NCBI GenBank assembly: GCA_001953115.1
Contig: LSSL01005202.1
Span: forward strand, 1 to 23,226
DNA length: 23,226 nucleotides
Reading direction: 5' to 3'
Source of the DNA: Smittium mucronatum
Taxonomy: Eukaryota > Kickxellomycota > Harpellomycetes > Harpellales > Legeriomycetaceae
A model generated the notes under the pieces. The model saw nothing but the letters and a program-made list of their open reading frames with translations. It made no database searches and had not been told where the DNA came from. This document shows positions 12,588-22,676 of the stretch, one piece after another (positions within the stretch are counted from its first letter, which is position 1; each line of letters begins with the position of its first letter). The position numbers and the translations under genes are program-made.

Positions 12588-13499
12588 TTCAATGAGTTTA
12601 GTCTACTTTTTATAATTTAGAAAAATAATGAGTAAATTATAAAATTAAAATTAACCCTCTATTGGAAAAATTGCAAAAATTAAATAGCAGTAGTATTTTT
12701 CTAAAAATTCTATTGGGATTGTGTTAATTGAATTTTTAAATGTCTAATAATTTAAAATATAAAAAATTTTAATATTCTATAAAATTTTCATTCGAATTTG
12801 TGGGAAAAGAATTTTCTATTCTCCAAAAAAGAAAAATCAAACGGATAATTTTTACCATTTTCTCAATTAAACTTAGAATTATTTGTATATAAAAACGATA
12901 AGTAAAGTTTTTGTACCCATTAGGAGAAAATATTGACCAGATTAATCTTTCCTTTGGTTTGAGAATAAGCTTTTTTTGTATGTTTCTGTTTTTCAGAACT
13001 ATTCAATTGCAGAGAATTATGAATCAGTTTATATTTGATGCATTTAATATAATTTAAAACAGAGGATAATAATAAAATTTTATGGGCCTAACTTTTTTAA
13101 GTTATAACTATATAATCTTGAAAATAAGCTTTTATTCACTAGTATCAACTATCAGACCTTTTATTTAGAATAATAATTGTATGAATATCCAGAAGAGAAC
13201 TAAATATAAATAATTTTATATTTTACATAATCTCTATATTTACCTTTATTTAGATCTTGTTTTTGTATTGCTAATAATGCGTTAAAAATGAAATATTATC
13301 TGTATAAAAATAAGCGATCCACTAATTCACATTAACTCTTTGCGAACCCCGCTTATCATTTTTTGGCTAAGTTTACAAAAAAAAAAAAGCAATTTAGGTG
13401 TATATAAGTATTCCGTGTCTATATTTCCTGGTGAGCTTTAAAAAAAATGTTTATCTGTTTATTTGGGATGATGTTTTTTTTTGTATAGTAGTTATTATT

Positions 13500-13790
13500 A
13501 TTAATTAAAAATGAAAAATGAATAAGTAGTTTCATTGAAGAGATCATATTTAAGTCACAAAGTGGATTAACTGGTTGGCTAATAATAAAATCAACTATTT
13601 TTCCTGGGTCAATGGAAAAACAAAGGTTCCATAGTTTTTTTCATTATTATCTTTTCATGTTATCTTTTAGATCTCTTTTTATTTTCTATTTGAGACCGTT
13701 TTTACATCTTACGTAGAGTTATTCTGATGCTATTATGGTTTCAGTCAATGCGCCTTCAGTTTTAGCCTTATGTATATTCCATATTGCTAG
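13500..13790 (-). other. C-terminal conserved block of LINE ORF2
   Basis: One minus-strand frame reads AIWNIHKAKTEGALTE (from 13787 down) and, after stops, KRDLKDNMKR and KLWNLCFSIDPGKIVDF. The WAIW plus basic-helix pattern is typical of the end of ORF2 in L1/Tx1-like elements, after the zinc-knuckle-type region. The expected Cys/His cluster upstream (about 14140-13980) is only faintly visible. No RNase H domain is recognisable. The block fixes the orientation and shows that the element extends to at least about 13500. Confidence 0.6.
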
Positions 13791-14954
13791 GTGATAATTT
13801 CTTTCAGAATTAAGGGATTTTTGTTTAAATTGTTACGAGAAGTATAATATTATATCTACTGTCATTCATATAGGTTATTTTGAAGCAATTATTTATTTCT
13901 CATTGATAAATTAGCAAATTAGTTTCCAGAAATATTTATTCTTTTGTAATAAGGTATATATTTGATTTTTTTCTTCTTTTTTAATCTGTAGGTTTTAAAT
14001 TCCAGTTATTGGTAGATTGGTTTTTATTACATACTCTTAACTGTTCTACTATCATTAATGCATAGTGTAATAGGATATATAAGTGGCTAGTTACTTTTTA
14101 TTCTAATTAAATTTTGTTTATTTTCGCCCAATTGAACACCGGTTATATATTTATATCTTTTCCTATATATTTTAATTTAGGATGAAATTCAGTAAATTTC
14201 CTATTTATTGATCTATTATCAACCTAATCGACTTATTTTTTCAATTTTAAATTGCAATCTTGTTGATTTTAAAGTTTTCTAGTGTTAAAATAATTCACAT
14301 ATTTAATTATTTATCAAAAAATTCTTGTTTTGGATTTCGTTTGTGCTGAATACCATTGGTTTTTTATATATGTTTATGCTGTAGATAAATTCAATTTTAC
14401 TGTCTTAAATAAGATTTCAATTGGTCATGAATTATCTACAGTTTGTTAAGCTCTTTTTTATTGGCCATGGTTTGTGCTTTATGGTTATATTTATATTTAG
14501 AATCTGTTTTTTTCGGTTTAATTTTAGAATTTTGATTTTTCATGTGCCAAGTTAGACATTATTATATCTATTTTGTGGATAATATTAGTTATTTCTAAAG
14601 ACTTTCTCCATACCCGTGAAAAATCGTTGATTTTTTTAACTTCAATCTTTTATATAAAAATATTTATGTCACTTTTATTATCTGTGTATCTAATTTCTAC
14701 TTATTGGATATTAATTAGTAAAAATTTACCCCATATATTATTATTTTCCTTCGATGCGGTCGTTATAAAATTTCATAAATGTGAGTTTAAATTTCGAAAC
14801 TAAATTTAATAGGTCAAAGCTTTCATTTTTTTATCTAACTTCATTTTATACGTTTTTAATTAAGGTTTTTTATCGTTTCAAATTAATTTTCTGGTTTTAT
14901 TTTTATTTAGGATAATAATTCCTTTTTAATGATATGATGTTAGCGATAAACCAT

Positions 14955-16000
14955 ATTTTTGATAATTCAATGTATTTTAAATTAATATTATACCATTCAT
15001 AGATATTTTTCTATTTTTCCAACTAGATATTTTTTTATCAATTTATTAATAATAATATCCTGGGATTCTTTTATTGTTAACCCGTCGGTATTGAATAGAA
15101 TTCCTATATATTTAAATATTTCCTTTTCAGAAACTCGATTTTTGACCATAAATTGTCTCATGGTTTTCCTATTTTTACGTACATCGTTTTATCTTTATTA
15201 ATTTTTGAATTACTAGCGAGTGGATGAAGTTTGGGTGCTTTGATGATAAATTCTTCATCTCTTATGCTTTTTTTCCCCATTAGTAAATCATCAGCATATG
15301 TCAGTAGTTTGAATTTGCCTTTAACTTTAGAGATTCCTCCTATATTCTGTTATAAATGCGAAAATAGCGGTTCTATTATTAGATTATATAGCAGTTATGA
15401 GAGTGGATCTCCCTGTCTGTGTATTTGTTTTATTTGAATCTTATTGTTTAATTAGCTATTTATTTTTATGCCAATTTTAGAATATAAGTAGATATTTTTA
15501 ATTCTTAAAATATAGTTTGATCCTATCCTCATATTTTCAAAAAATTTAAACAAGAAGTTCCAATCAATCAATCCTATCATATAATTTTTTCTGACACAAT
15601 AATAACATTTAACCTTTTGTATATTTATTTTCCTGTTTGTACTTTCGAATAAAAACTTGCTAGCGAGTATATTAATAAAGATAATTATTTATTGATAATT
15701 ATTGATTTTTATATATTTTTTATTTATTTTATTATTCTATTCTTCATTATTTTTATATATGCATATTTTTATCTGCATTAGCTAAAGTACTTGGACTGTA
15801 GTTTTTAAGGGGTTTCTTTTCGCCTTTCTTATGTATTATCGTTGTTTTTGATCCGTCACTAACTTTATCCCATTTTTTTATTTCCATAATATTTTTAAAT
15901 ATCTCTAGAATAGTATTGGTTATTTTTTTTAAAATTCTTTATAGAATTGAAAAGTGGGCAAGTCAGGGACAGATTTTTTATTTTTTGGAGATTTTTTTAT
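14955..16000 (-). other. Reverse transcriptase domain relic of LINE ORF2
   Basis: The N-terminal fingers read KKSPKNKKSVPDLPTFQFY followed by LEIFKNIMEIKKW and TTIIHKKGEKKPLKNY, close to the usual LINE text before the PxSL box (here SPSTLANADKN). Near 15580-15545 is DRIDWNFLF, where a 4-base duplication (GATTGATTG) breaks the frame; the motif-A aspartate region before it is degraded. RQGDPLS lies at 15418-15398 and YADD at 15298-15287. From about 15560 to 15125 one frame is almost continuous with few stops. After YADD come NSKINKDKTMYV and, in another frame, EIFKYIGILFNTDG, matching the conserved post-YADD part. This is the best-preserved stretch of the element. Confidence 0.92.
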
Positions 16001-16597
16001 TAATTCGATTATTAAGCTCAATCAATCAATCTTTTTTTTTTTCAAGTTTTGAGAAATATGTTGGTGAGGGTTTATTTGTTACATTTTGGATTGTAAAATG
16101 ATTTTATATTTTCGCGTGCTCTTTCGCTATAAAATAGGTTTATGTAAATTTTATGACACATCTTGTTAATCTCCATTCCACGATCCACTATTTTTCCATT
16201 TTTATTGCATAGCTCTTTTATTTATTTATTTATTTATTCTTTTCGTTGGGTTTTAGAAGTATAAAGAGCTTTTTATTTGATCTTTCATTATTTTATGCAT
16301 AACTGTATCTTGAGCGTATTATCAATCCATCAAGCTGTTATTTATTAATTTTTACAATATATTTTTGATTAAATGGGATTTCATTGCTAAATAATGCTTT
16401 ATTATACGGGTTGATTCCTTTTTTTTGTTATTATTGAGTTGTATGTTTTGTTAGTGAACTCCAGCAAAATATTTTGTTAATTCAGGAAATATTTTTACAT
16501 GCAAAATAAAGAACTCTATGTATTTGTTTCATATAAGCCTGTTTTTCCTATTTAATCCATTTGATACTTAACACTTTATTCTTGTTTTCTTTTACTG

Positions 16598-16630
16598 TGA
16601 TAATTGATAATTGATAATCATGATAATCAA
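16598..16630 (+). repeat. TGATAAT short tandem repeat
   Basis: Three direct TGATAAT units are followed by CA and a fourth unit (TGATAATCAA). It marks the left side of the A-rich plus-strand segment and may be a microsatellite or an insertion junction. Confidence 0.7.
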
Positions 16631-16860
16631 TTTAAAGTGTGTTATGAGTTTTATTAGAGAAAGAGATAATAAAAGATTCACTCAAATTTGCTCTCGCTTA
16701 AATGTGGAAGATTACTTAGTTTAAATACTTTTAGTTTAAGCTCTTTTTGACATAATGTTGAGAGAAATTATTCCCAAGAAGAGCTTCTAATTGAACTGAA
16801 TCAGTTAGAAGAACAAAAGCCGATTAATTATTCTTTAATTATATCCGAAGCCTAACCGAT
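16598..16860 (+). other. Plus-strand coding-like segment inside LINE linker
   Basis: Inside the otherwise T-rich LINE, this stretch is A-rich on the plus strand and carries protein-like frames there. A 26-codon frame with ATG at 16644 (stop 16722-16724) begins MSFIRERDNKRF and contains CSRLNVEDYLV. A second frame, open from a TGA at about 16748 to a TAA near 16855, contains QEELLIELNQLEEQKP, a likely helix or coiled coil. It starts with a TGATAAT repeat. It lies where the LINE linker seems several hundred bases too long. I infer a possible nested insertion or a fragment of another gene; no family is recognised. Minus-strand LINE text can also be read here in part, so this is uncertain. Confidence 0.3.
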
Positions 16861-17029
16861 TTAAAACTATGGGCAAAATATATGAGTATGTAAATAAAGA
16901 GTAAATTTGTGAGTCATTTAGAAGATTTGCTTAGTAATCTTCATCTCTTCCTGATTATTTTTAGTTAAGCTTCCAATTTTTGGGTTTATTTTTTTTCCCT
17001 TGCAAATAACTAACTAGATATTTAATAAG

Positions 17030-17710
17030 TTTATGGTACGAGAATTCAGTATTACTAATGCTAGCTATAGATCATTTATCTACGATTTTATTCGGAAAAT
17101 TTTTATGATAAATCCTGGACTTATAGCTAACGAATAACTCTTCCCATGTATATATTGGTCCATTTTTTGAACTAGGCCTATCATATTATTTAAGTCGAAT
17201 TTATTGATTAATTTTAGCATATCATTCCATTCTTTTCATTTCGTGGTTTTTGGAGAGAATCTATCATGAATTTTGTTTTCAAATATGTTCATGACACCCA
17301 TTATTATTATCTAATCACCTGTTATTTTACTATCAAATATTTTTTCGTCATAAATTCTAATAAAACCCTTCTTTATCTTTCGTTTTTTGATATATAGAGG
17401 TTGACTAATTTCGATTTTTTGTTTTTAAGTTCCACCAATGATGTTTTTATCCTTAAGTAAAAGTAGATGATGTTATCCAATAGTTAAAATTTTTATTTAT
17501 TTACTATTGTCTCTGTATAATTTTACTGATGTAAAATACTGTTAAAATTTTTGGTCTAAAATTAAAAGTTCTAGTTTTTTGTCTTAATTTATTTCAGATA
17601 AAATATAAAATATTTTATCATAATTTTCAAAAAGGTAAAATTCCCACCTTTTTTTAGTTTCAGGCTATTCCTTTCACATTGAAAGTTGTTATTTTTATTT
17701 TATTATTGAT
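17030..17710 (-). other. AP-like endonuclease domain relic of LINE ORF2
   Basis: In order on the minus strand: ITTFNVKGIA (17692-17663), VELKNKKSKLVNLYISKN near 17400, MGVMNIFENKIHDRF near 17295-17240, KEWNDMLKLINKFDLNNM, YTWEELF (17152 onward), KSRI and NTEFSYHKLIKYL. In working LINE endonucleases the third element is usually GGDFN or GDMN, and the last contains SDH. Here GDMN reads GVMN and SDH reads SYH, so at least two catalytic positions are lost. Reading needs frame changes, for example between the KEWND block and YTWEE. Family identity is secure from the order and spacing; activity is not possible in this copy. Confidence 0.85.
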
Positions 17711-17731
17711 ATTATGGTGGAGGAGACGGGA

Positions 17732-17741
17732 GGGGGGGGGG
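17732..17741 (+). repeat. G10 run at LINE ORF2 5' edge
   Basis: Ten G follow GGAGGAGACGGGA, so that the LINE sense strand has a C-rich block just ahead of ORF2. It lies between ORF1 and ORF2 and is the most G-rich spot in the element. It may be an expanded tract or part of the inter-ORF region. Confidence 0.8.
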
Positions 17742-18299
17742 TTTCTAAGGCATTTTTGGGGTATTTGAACTTAATAAAATTCCAAAAAACATCAGTTGCT
17801 ATCTTATTTTTTGAAATTACGTTATTCTCATAATTAATTTCCTTTTTATATGTATTTATCGATTCTGTGTTTATATTTAGTGTTTGTTTAGATCCATTAC
17901 TGAGGTGTTAAAGTTCTTATATTTTTTAATCGAGAGGTAAGTATTTTTTTATTGTTTTTATTTTAAAAATTTTAACCTTTTTTATATCATATAAGTTACT
18001 TCCAACTTTGATGTTGCTATTTTTTTTTTTGCTTAGATTAAGATCCTAGAATTGGATTTGTGTAGAAGTCTCTTCTTTCAATGGTATCTCATGAGCCTGA
18101 ATAGTAGTAAATCAGAGGCGATAAATTCTCAAAATTAATTTTAGTTTCATTTTCTGTTACTTAATCTTTTTTACAGAGCAACTTTTTGAAAATCATTTTT
18201 TGGGTATTTTTTTAGAACTTATTCAGTCTCCGAGTTTATCACGATCTGTAGTTTTGAACGGTTTTTTTTAGCTCCGTTTAATTATTGTATTTTTTATTT

Positions 18300-19060
18300 T
18301 ATTTTTATTTGTCTTCACATTGGTATTTCAAGTGATCTTCTTTTTTACAACATGCACATATTAGATGGGCACATTTCCACAACATTAGCACTTTTATTTT
18401 CATTATTTCTAGGGCGTTGGATATTTCCATAGCATTTTTTTGTTTTCATAATTAATTTAATGCTTTTAGATGGGAATTTATTGATTTTTTTGAGTTTTAA
18501 AGTATTTATTCAAGCACCTGAAATTTTTGAGAGTTAATCATACATTTTTTGGGATACTTCCCAAACGTTTAAATTTCTGCAGGTTGGTATATTAATGCAT
18601 TTAAATTCTTTGGAATAACCTTTAGTTTCCAAGAGGTTTATTTTTTTTCTTTATAGGTTATGATTGTTTATTTATTTTGAAATTTCTAAATCTTTTTTGT
18701 TTATAAATTTTTAAAATAAAATTTTTCTACTGTTGTCGATTTTGAAGCATGATTTATTTTCTTGGAATTGAATGGAAATACTTTCGAAAAACTCATATAT
18801 ATATTATTATCTTATGTGAAGTTCAGCCAAAGATAGTGATTTTACTTTTTTTATTGCCATTACATGTTTTCAATTTAAAAATCGAAATTGGGATAATTTG
18901 TTTTTATTTATTTTTTAATATCAGGAACTTTGCTTCTGAAGCTAGCTATATTTGCCAATGTAGGATTTTGTCCTCTTTAGGCGTTGATACCAGCTTCTTT
19001 CTTCTAAATTTTCTTAAAAAGCACAAATTTAAGCCGATACAAAATTATGAAAATCGATTC
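18300..19060 (-). pseudogene. LINE ORF1 (gag-like RNA-binding protein), broken
   Basis: ORF1 of such elements encodes a nucleic-acid-binding protein that coats the element RNA. Readable pieces on the minus strand are LVSTPKEDKILHWQI and LASEAKFLILKNK (about 19030-18890), then LLETKGYSKEFKCINIP (18638 down) leading into NVWEVSQKMYD. Next is LKLKKINKFPSKSIKLIM, a basic stretch that in related proteins precedes the knuckles, and a CCHC zinc knuckle at 18358-18317. Stops lie in every frame, and the piece before the knuckle and the knuckle itself are in different frames. ORF1 precedes ORF2 with about 600 bases between the knuckle and the endonuclease start. The plus-strand frame at 18749-19072 is antisense to it and not a gene. 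Confidence 0.7.
18317..18358 (-). other. CCHC zinc knuckle of LINE ORF1
   Basis: The minus strand encodes CACCKKEDHLKYQC, an exact C-X2-C-X4-H-X4-C pattern, the zinc knuckle of retroelement gag-like proteins. Just upstream the same frame reads KCAHLI, which may be a decayed preceding knuckle that has lost its first two cysteines. Confidence 0.8.
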
Positions 19061-19334
19061 AAAATTATGTAAAATGCTACAAAATAGACCATTAGATACA
19101 AATCAAGAAATTGTAATAATTTCCCCAACAAAATTATATATAAAAATACAAAAAAAATTGATTTTTTTATATTCTGCATAATTTAATCAGTTCGAGTCTA
19201 TTGGGAAAAAATATATATGAATATATTAATATTAAAAAAATATCATAATTAGGATTAAATATTTCTATTTCCATTTTTTGATCTACAAAATTAGAAAAAA
19301 GTTAAAAGTAGTTATAATCTTATTTTAATATTAG

Positions 19335-19485
19335 ATCGCTTCGATTTTTTTTTATTTCGCATTTCTAGCTTTCACCTCTTTTATCGTCTTTACTTTACAT
19401 ATTTCCTTTACCGTTTTCCTTTGTCGTTTTTTATTTCTCTTTCCCCCTTGCTTGTTGCTTTTTTTCTTTCCTTTTGCTCAAATCT
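19335..19485 (+). repeat. Pyrimidine-rich tract upstream of the LINE
   Basis: About 150 bases of almost only T and C, with recurring CTTT, TTTCC and TCGTTTT words, such as two TTTCCTTT units near 19408 and 19421. It lies some 270-400 bases beyond the first readable ORF1 text, on the 5' side of the minus-strand LINE, so it could be its purine-rich 5' untranslated region. That link is inference. Confidence 0.55.
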
Positions 19486-20371
19486 TATAATACTCAAAAA
19501 TAATATTGATACGATGGTAAATAAATAAAAAATATAGCTGAATTTTTTTTAAAAAGTATCTCTACCATTTCAATTTATACAAATTGATTCATTTTTTTTT
19601 TGTTTTATTTAAGCTTCAAATAGGGATATATCAAAAGCTGTAAATGCATAATTCTTTAAAAAAAAACAAAATAAAGTGTAGTAAATACGAAATAAGAAAT
19701 ATTGTGTAAGTTATATCTAGTATATATCCTCGTTTTATATACTTTGGGAAAATATTTAGCTTTATCCGAATTTTTTATTTTTATATAAAGGATGCTTTAA
19801 TTACATTTGGCCTCTAATTATTTTAATTTAACATTCAATAGGGTTTTAGGTATTTCCAAATTCCAAATTTAGGAGCATTGAACTTAATATTCATAAAAAT
19901 TTAATAAGTAATCATATTTTAAGGTTTTAATTATTTTTTATATCAAATAATAAATTGATTTTTTATTTTTTTTGAAGGCATTTTAAACTGTTTTTTTGAA
20001 TTTTAAATTCAGATACTGTTATTAAATAATTAAAACTTTATAGATTTTAATTTTAATTTTTAAATAAATTATGAAATATATGTAAAAGAAAAGCGTCGAT
20101 TTTTTTGTACTTATCGGCGTTTTGAGGGATTTTTTTCAATGTTTTTTTATCTTCCTCTTGCTATTTTTTTTTTGCTAACAAATTCAAGTTTATAAATGCA
20201 GAACATCCACTAATTTTCAAAAAATAGTAAAAGTGGTAGTATAATTTATATTTGAAAAAAACCATAACAGCCGCAGAAAGCTTCATCTCATGTTACTAAA
20301 TTTAATCCAGCAGTTAGTAAAAAATTATATTTACGAATTTATTTATACTCTCGAAAACTGAGATAATTCTC
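19486..20371. other. AT-rich spacer, no gene seen
   Basis: A+T-rich sequence between the LINE and the MULE with no frame worth reporting and no recognised motif. Terminal sequences of either element may lie here but I could not define them by eye. Confidence 0.6.
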
Positions 20372-21370
20372 TTACATATATATTTTTTGTATTAATCGAA
20401 CCCTGTCTTTACTTGGAGGTGAATATGAAACTATATAATCTTACTTAATTTCATCGTCTGAAATCTTATAAAAATTTAATATTGCTTCATCATTAATAAA
20501 ATTGATTTTACCATAATTCGGCATATCAAATTCTGGTTTTTTTCTCAATTTAAATCGTATATTATATGCTTGAACAGGTCTACATATTTGGTTATTCTTT
20601 TCTTTTTACATTTAAAGTATAACTTTTTTATAGTTATATCGAATCGCTCGAGTAGATTATTGGTACTTGATACGAATAAATTACAGCTTTAAAACCAATT
20701 ATGATTAATTTGAACATGTTTTTTTATCAAAGTAGTTGTAAAACTTGCCAGCTCCGTTAATGTTTGAAATTTTAGACAAAAACAAATTTAATACCATCGG
20801 AATTCTCTTCTGCTATTAGAAATCCGCAAGAATTTTATGTCAAACAAAATTTCCTCTTTCATCTCAATTAAAAGATTATAGTTTTTTCTCTATGTTTTTA
20901 CAATCATGGGACCAACAGTGCGATTGGTGAAAAAAGGGTCCAGTTTTTTTTTTATCACACTTGTTATTGAAGGCGATGAATCCGTGATTAAATGTATTGT
21001 ATTGAATGAAAATCCTTGAGATTCGGTTTATTTTTGGCATACTGTCTAATACCCATAAATATGTTTCAGATGAGTGATTGTATACTATAGCGATCCCTGT
21101 CAGTACGAAAACTCCGTTTGCATCACTTACACATAAAACTATTACAGGATGACCAAGGTAAATAAGCCGATATGTTGCATCGATGCGAATATTTTATTAA
21201 TATTTTACTAGACTTAAAAGGTACTTTGAACTAACAAAGATATTTATATCACCTAAATTTTGTAAAAAGAAATTTCAAAAAATATATATATAAATAAAAA
21301 GTGTAAGTATGAATTTTCTGAGTCAATCCCATAGTTAAAAACATATGCTCTTATAGGATCTCTGTTTTGC
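20372..21370 (-). pseudogene. MULE (Mutator-like) transposase, frameshifted
   Basis: A DDE transposase that would cut and paste its element. Readable from DPIRAYVFNYGIDSENS (about 21360-21310). An open frame of 105 codons (21193-20879) holds RIDATYRLIYLGHPV, VSDANGVF, NHSSETYLWV and the CWSH of CWSHDCKNIEKKL. The second aspartate is in the +1 frame in LITDSSPSITSV (codon 20982-20980). The glutamate is in STNNLLERFDITIKK (codon 20649-20647). The C-terminal part RKKPEFDMPNYGKINF returns to the first frame and ends near 20372. First D is codon 21181-21179. Thus D-D-E and the CxxH box all survive at spacings normal for MULEs, with four frame switches, two of them at A/T runs (20944-20953 and 20537-20543), plus several stops. 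The zinc-finger or FLYWCH part expected upstream is not clear, and terminal inverted repeats were not found. Confidence 0.88.
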
Positions 21371-22440
21371 ATATATTTATCTGTATTTAGATACTAATTG
21401 ATCAAGTTTGTTGTTATTCCTGGCCTTTTGCTGGCATTCTAAAGTTACATAGTACCGTATATATTGCTTTATTTTTAATTATATTATCTTTGGGCACCAA
21501 ACTATGTTTGATTTCCCACGGACTATTTAATCCTTCATTATTTAATTTAAATGTCAAACTTATATAAATTGCCACTAGCGGTAATAAAATAATGTTTCGG
21601 TTCTAACTAAAAGCGTTATATATTTTATCTATTCCTATGACGTATGCATGCACTCTTTTAAGAGCAGTATATAACAGATATTTTTTTATTCTTGCAACAG
21701 AGATTGTTTAAAGATATTATTTTAGTTTTATTCTCGTTAATATTCTTCATTTTCGGTATCTATGGTGTTAGGGCAGATGTTCCAATTAATTTTCACATTT
21801 TTTTAAAAAAAATATCTAGGCACGAAATCTAAAATAAAGGAAATGCAAAATCAGAAAATCTCAAACTGAAAAAGGATCGAATTCCTTGTTAAATTTTAGT
21901 ACTAGCCTTGTGTATTAATTTAATAATAGAAACCGCAAATATTTATTTTTATACGTTTAATCCAATAGAATCAAACTAAGTAAACTATGCCGCATAGAAA
22001 AGAATCGATCTTTTTTGTATTTTTATACATAATTTTGTCTGGGGAAATAGCTCTAATTGCTTGATTTTGCTTCTAATGATTTATTTTATATTATACAAAA
22101 TAATTTTGTACCATTTTTCATAATTTTGTACCTGCTTATTTGCTAGCCTTTCTTTTAAAATATAAAAGTTTTCTCGTATTTTTATTGGTCGTTTTAGTTT
22201 TTGATAGACTTTTCATATCTGCAACTGTATTTAGCGATAAAATCTATGAAATGGAGTTTATAGAAACATAAAGGGGGGGAGGATTATGAAACAATTAAAG
22301 GCTATTTACTCCAGAAAAATGATTATATCGTTGTTCGGCTGTATTATACATCCAATCAAAACCAGCATTTTTCCAACTGGAAGTTCTATTCGTCTAAATA
22401 ATTTTTAATTTTTAGGTTATTGGTGGATTATATAGTTGAT
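21371..22440. other. AT-rich region 5' of the MULE, possible N-terminal relics
   Basis: On the minus strand, 21600-21430 reads RNIILLPLVAIYISL, then NEGLNSPWEIKHSLVPKDN and AIYTVLCNFRMPAKGQ in one frame. This is where the N-terminal DNA-binding part of the MULE would lie, but no Cys/His pattern is clear. The rest shows no gene. Short G runs occur at 22274-22280. Confidence 0.35.
22101..22132 (+). repeat. Short direct repeat TAATTTTGTACC
   Basis: Two exact 12-base copies start 20 bases apart (22101 and 22121); a shorter related copy (ATAATTTTGT) begins near 22030. They could be binding-site-like repeats near the 5' side of the MULE or simple duplication; no function is supported. Confidence 0.6.
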
Positions 22441-22630
22441 TTGAAACCAGCAAGAAATAGACAAATGGGGAGGGGGGATACTGGTGTTTGCACTAATAAG
22501 AATCAGAGATTAAAAAAGAACAGGGTGATAGGGGGAACCGAATCTAGTTAGGTAAAACTATAAATCAAAAACGTAATGAGAGTAGATTCGGAACAAACGG
22601 GGATTGGAATGCCATTTGGGCAGCAAGTAA

Positions 22631-22676
22631 AGCCCATCAGATGGATCAAATAAAGCTCATGAGACGGATCAAATAA
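22631..22676 (+). repeat. 23-base tandem duplication, two copies
   Basis: Two adjacent 23-base units starting AGCCCATCAG and AGCTCATGAG differ at three positions. Both encode a KAHxxDQIK-like peptide, but because the unit is not a multiple of three the copies fall in different frames. A 24-base ancestral unit with one base lost would keep the peptide in register; that is inference. Confidence 0.85.

Larger units (their letters stand above)
1141..13320. other. AT-rich desert without a supportable gene
   Basis: About 12 kb of A/T homopolymers and A+T-only runs with rare G+C clusters. Open frames reach about 60-113 codons but are built almost only of Lys, Asn, Ile, Phe, Leu and Tyr, and several have no ATG start. 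I saw no reverse transcriptase, transposase, zinc-finger or tRNA-like pattern on either strand, and no long direct or inverted repeat. Old mobile-element remains too decayed to read by eye are possible. The local exceptions are listed separately: the G run at 3661, the hairpin at 7347, the C-rich block at 10575 and the 113-codon frame at 12246. Confidence 0.6.
13490..17710 (-). pseudogene. LINE ORF2 (endonuclease-reverse transcriptase), broken
   Basis: ORF2 would nick target DNA and copy the element RNA into the nick. Endonuclease begins with ITTFNVKGIA at 17692-17663, the usual opening strand of LINE AP endonucleases, preceded by NNKIK. There follow KLVNLYISK, the FENKIHDRFSPK block, YTWEE (17152-17138) and SYHKLIK near 17045, where SDH is expected. 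The RT has KKSPKNKKSVPDLP, TTIIHKKGEKKPLKNY, DRIDWNFLF, RQGDPLS and YADD in the correct order. The C-terminal block contains AIWNIHKAKTEGALTE. The distance from the endonuclease end to the first RT-proximal blocks is several hundred bases longer than usual for this group, consistent with an insertion (see 16598-16860). Many stops and at least several frameshifts prevent a full product. Confidence 0.88.
13320..19080 (-). mobile_element. Decayed L1/Tx1-type LINE retrotransposon
   Basis: Read on the minus strand, this block has the order of an autonomous non-LTR retrotransposon: an ORF1 with a CCHC zinc knuckle (about 19060-18300), then an ORF2 with an AP-like endonuclease (17710-17030), a linker, a reverse transcriptase (about 16000-14955) and a C-terminal block (about 13790-13500). 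The plus strand is T-rich over almost exactly this range, as expected if the sense strand is A-rich like many LINEs. Every domain contains stops and frameshifts, so the copy is dead. I could not see a poly-A tail or target-site duplication, so both ends are estimates. The apurinic-type endonuclease and the motif spacing fit the L1/Tx1 group; clade assignment is inference. At about 5.7 kb it would be close to full length. Confidence 0.9.

Noticed and set aside
14573..14803. 76-codon plus-strand frame
   Set aside because: Antisense to the LINE ORF2 region after the RT; the minus strand carries the meaningful text.
15231..15437. 68-codon plus-strand frame
   Set aside because: Antisense shadow of the RT palm (YADD and RQGDPLS lie on the opposite strand here).
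15916..16101. 61-codon plus-strand frame
   Set aside because: Antisense to the RT N-terminal region (KKSPKNKKSVPDLP on the minus strand).
18749..19072. 107-codon plus-strand frame with ATG
   Set aside because: It lies antisense to the readable ORF1 text of the LINE, which explains the lack of stops.
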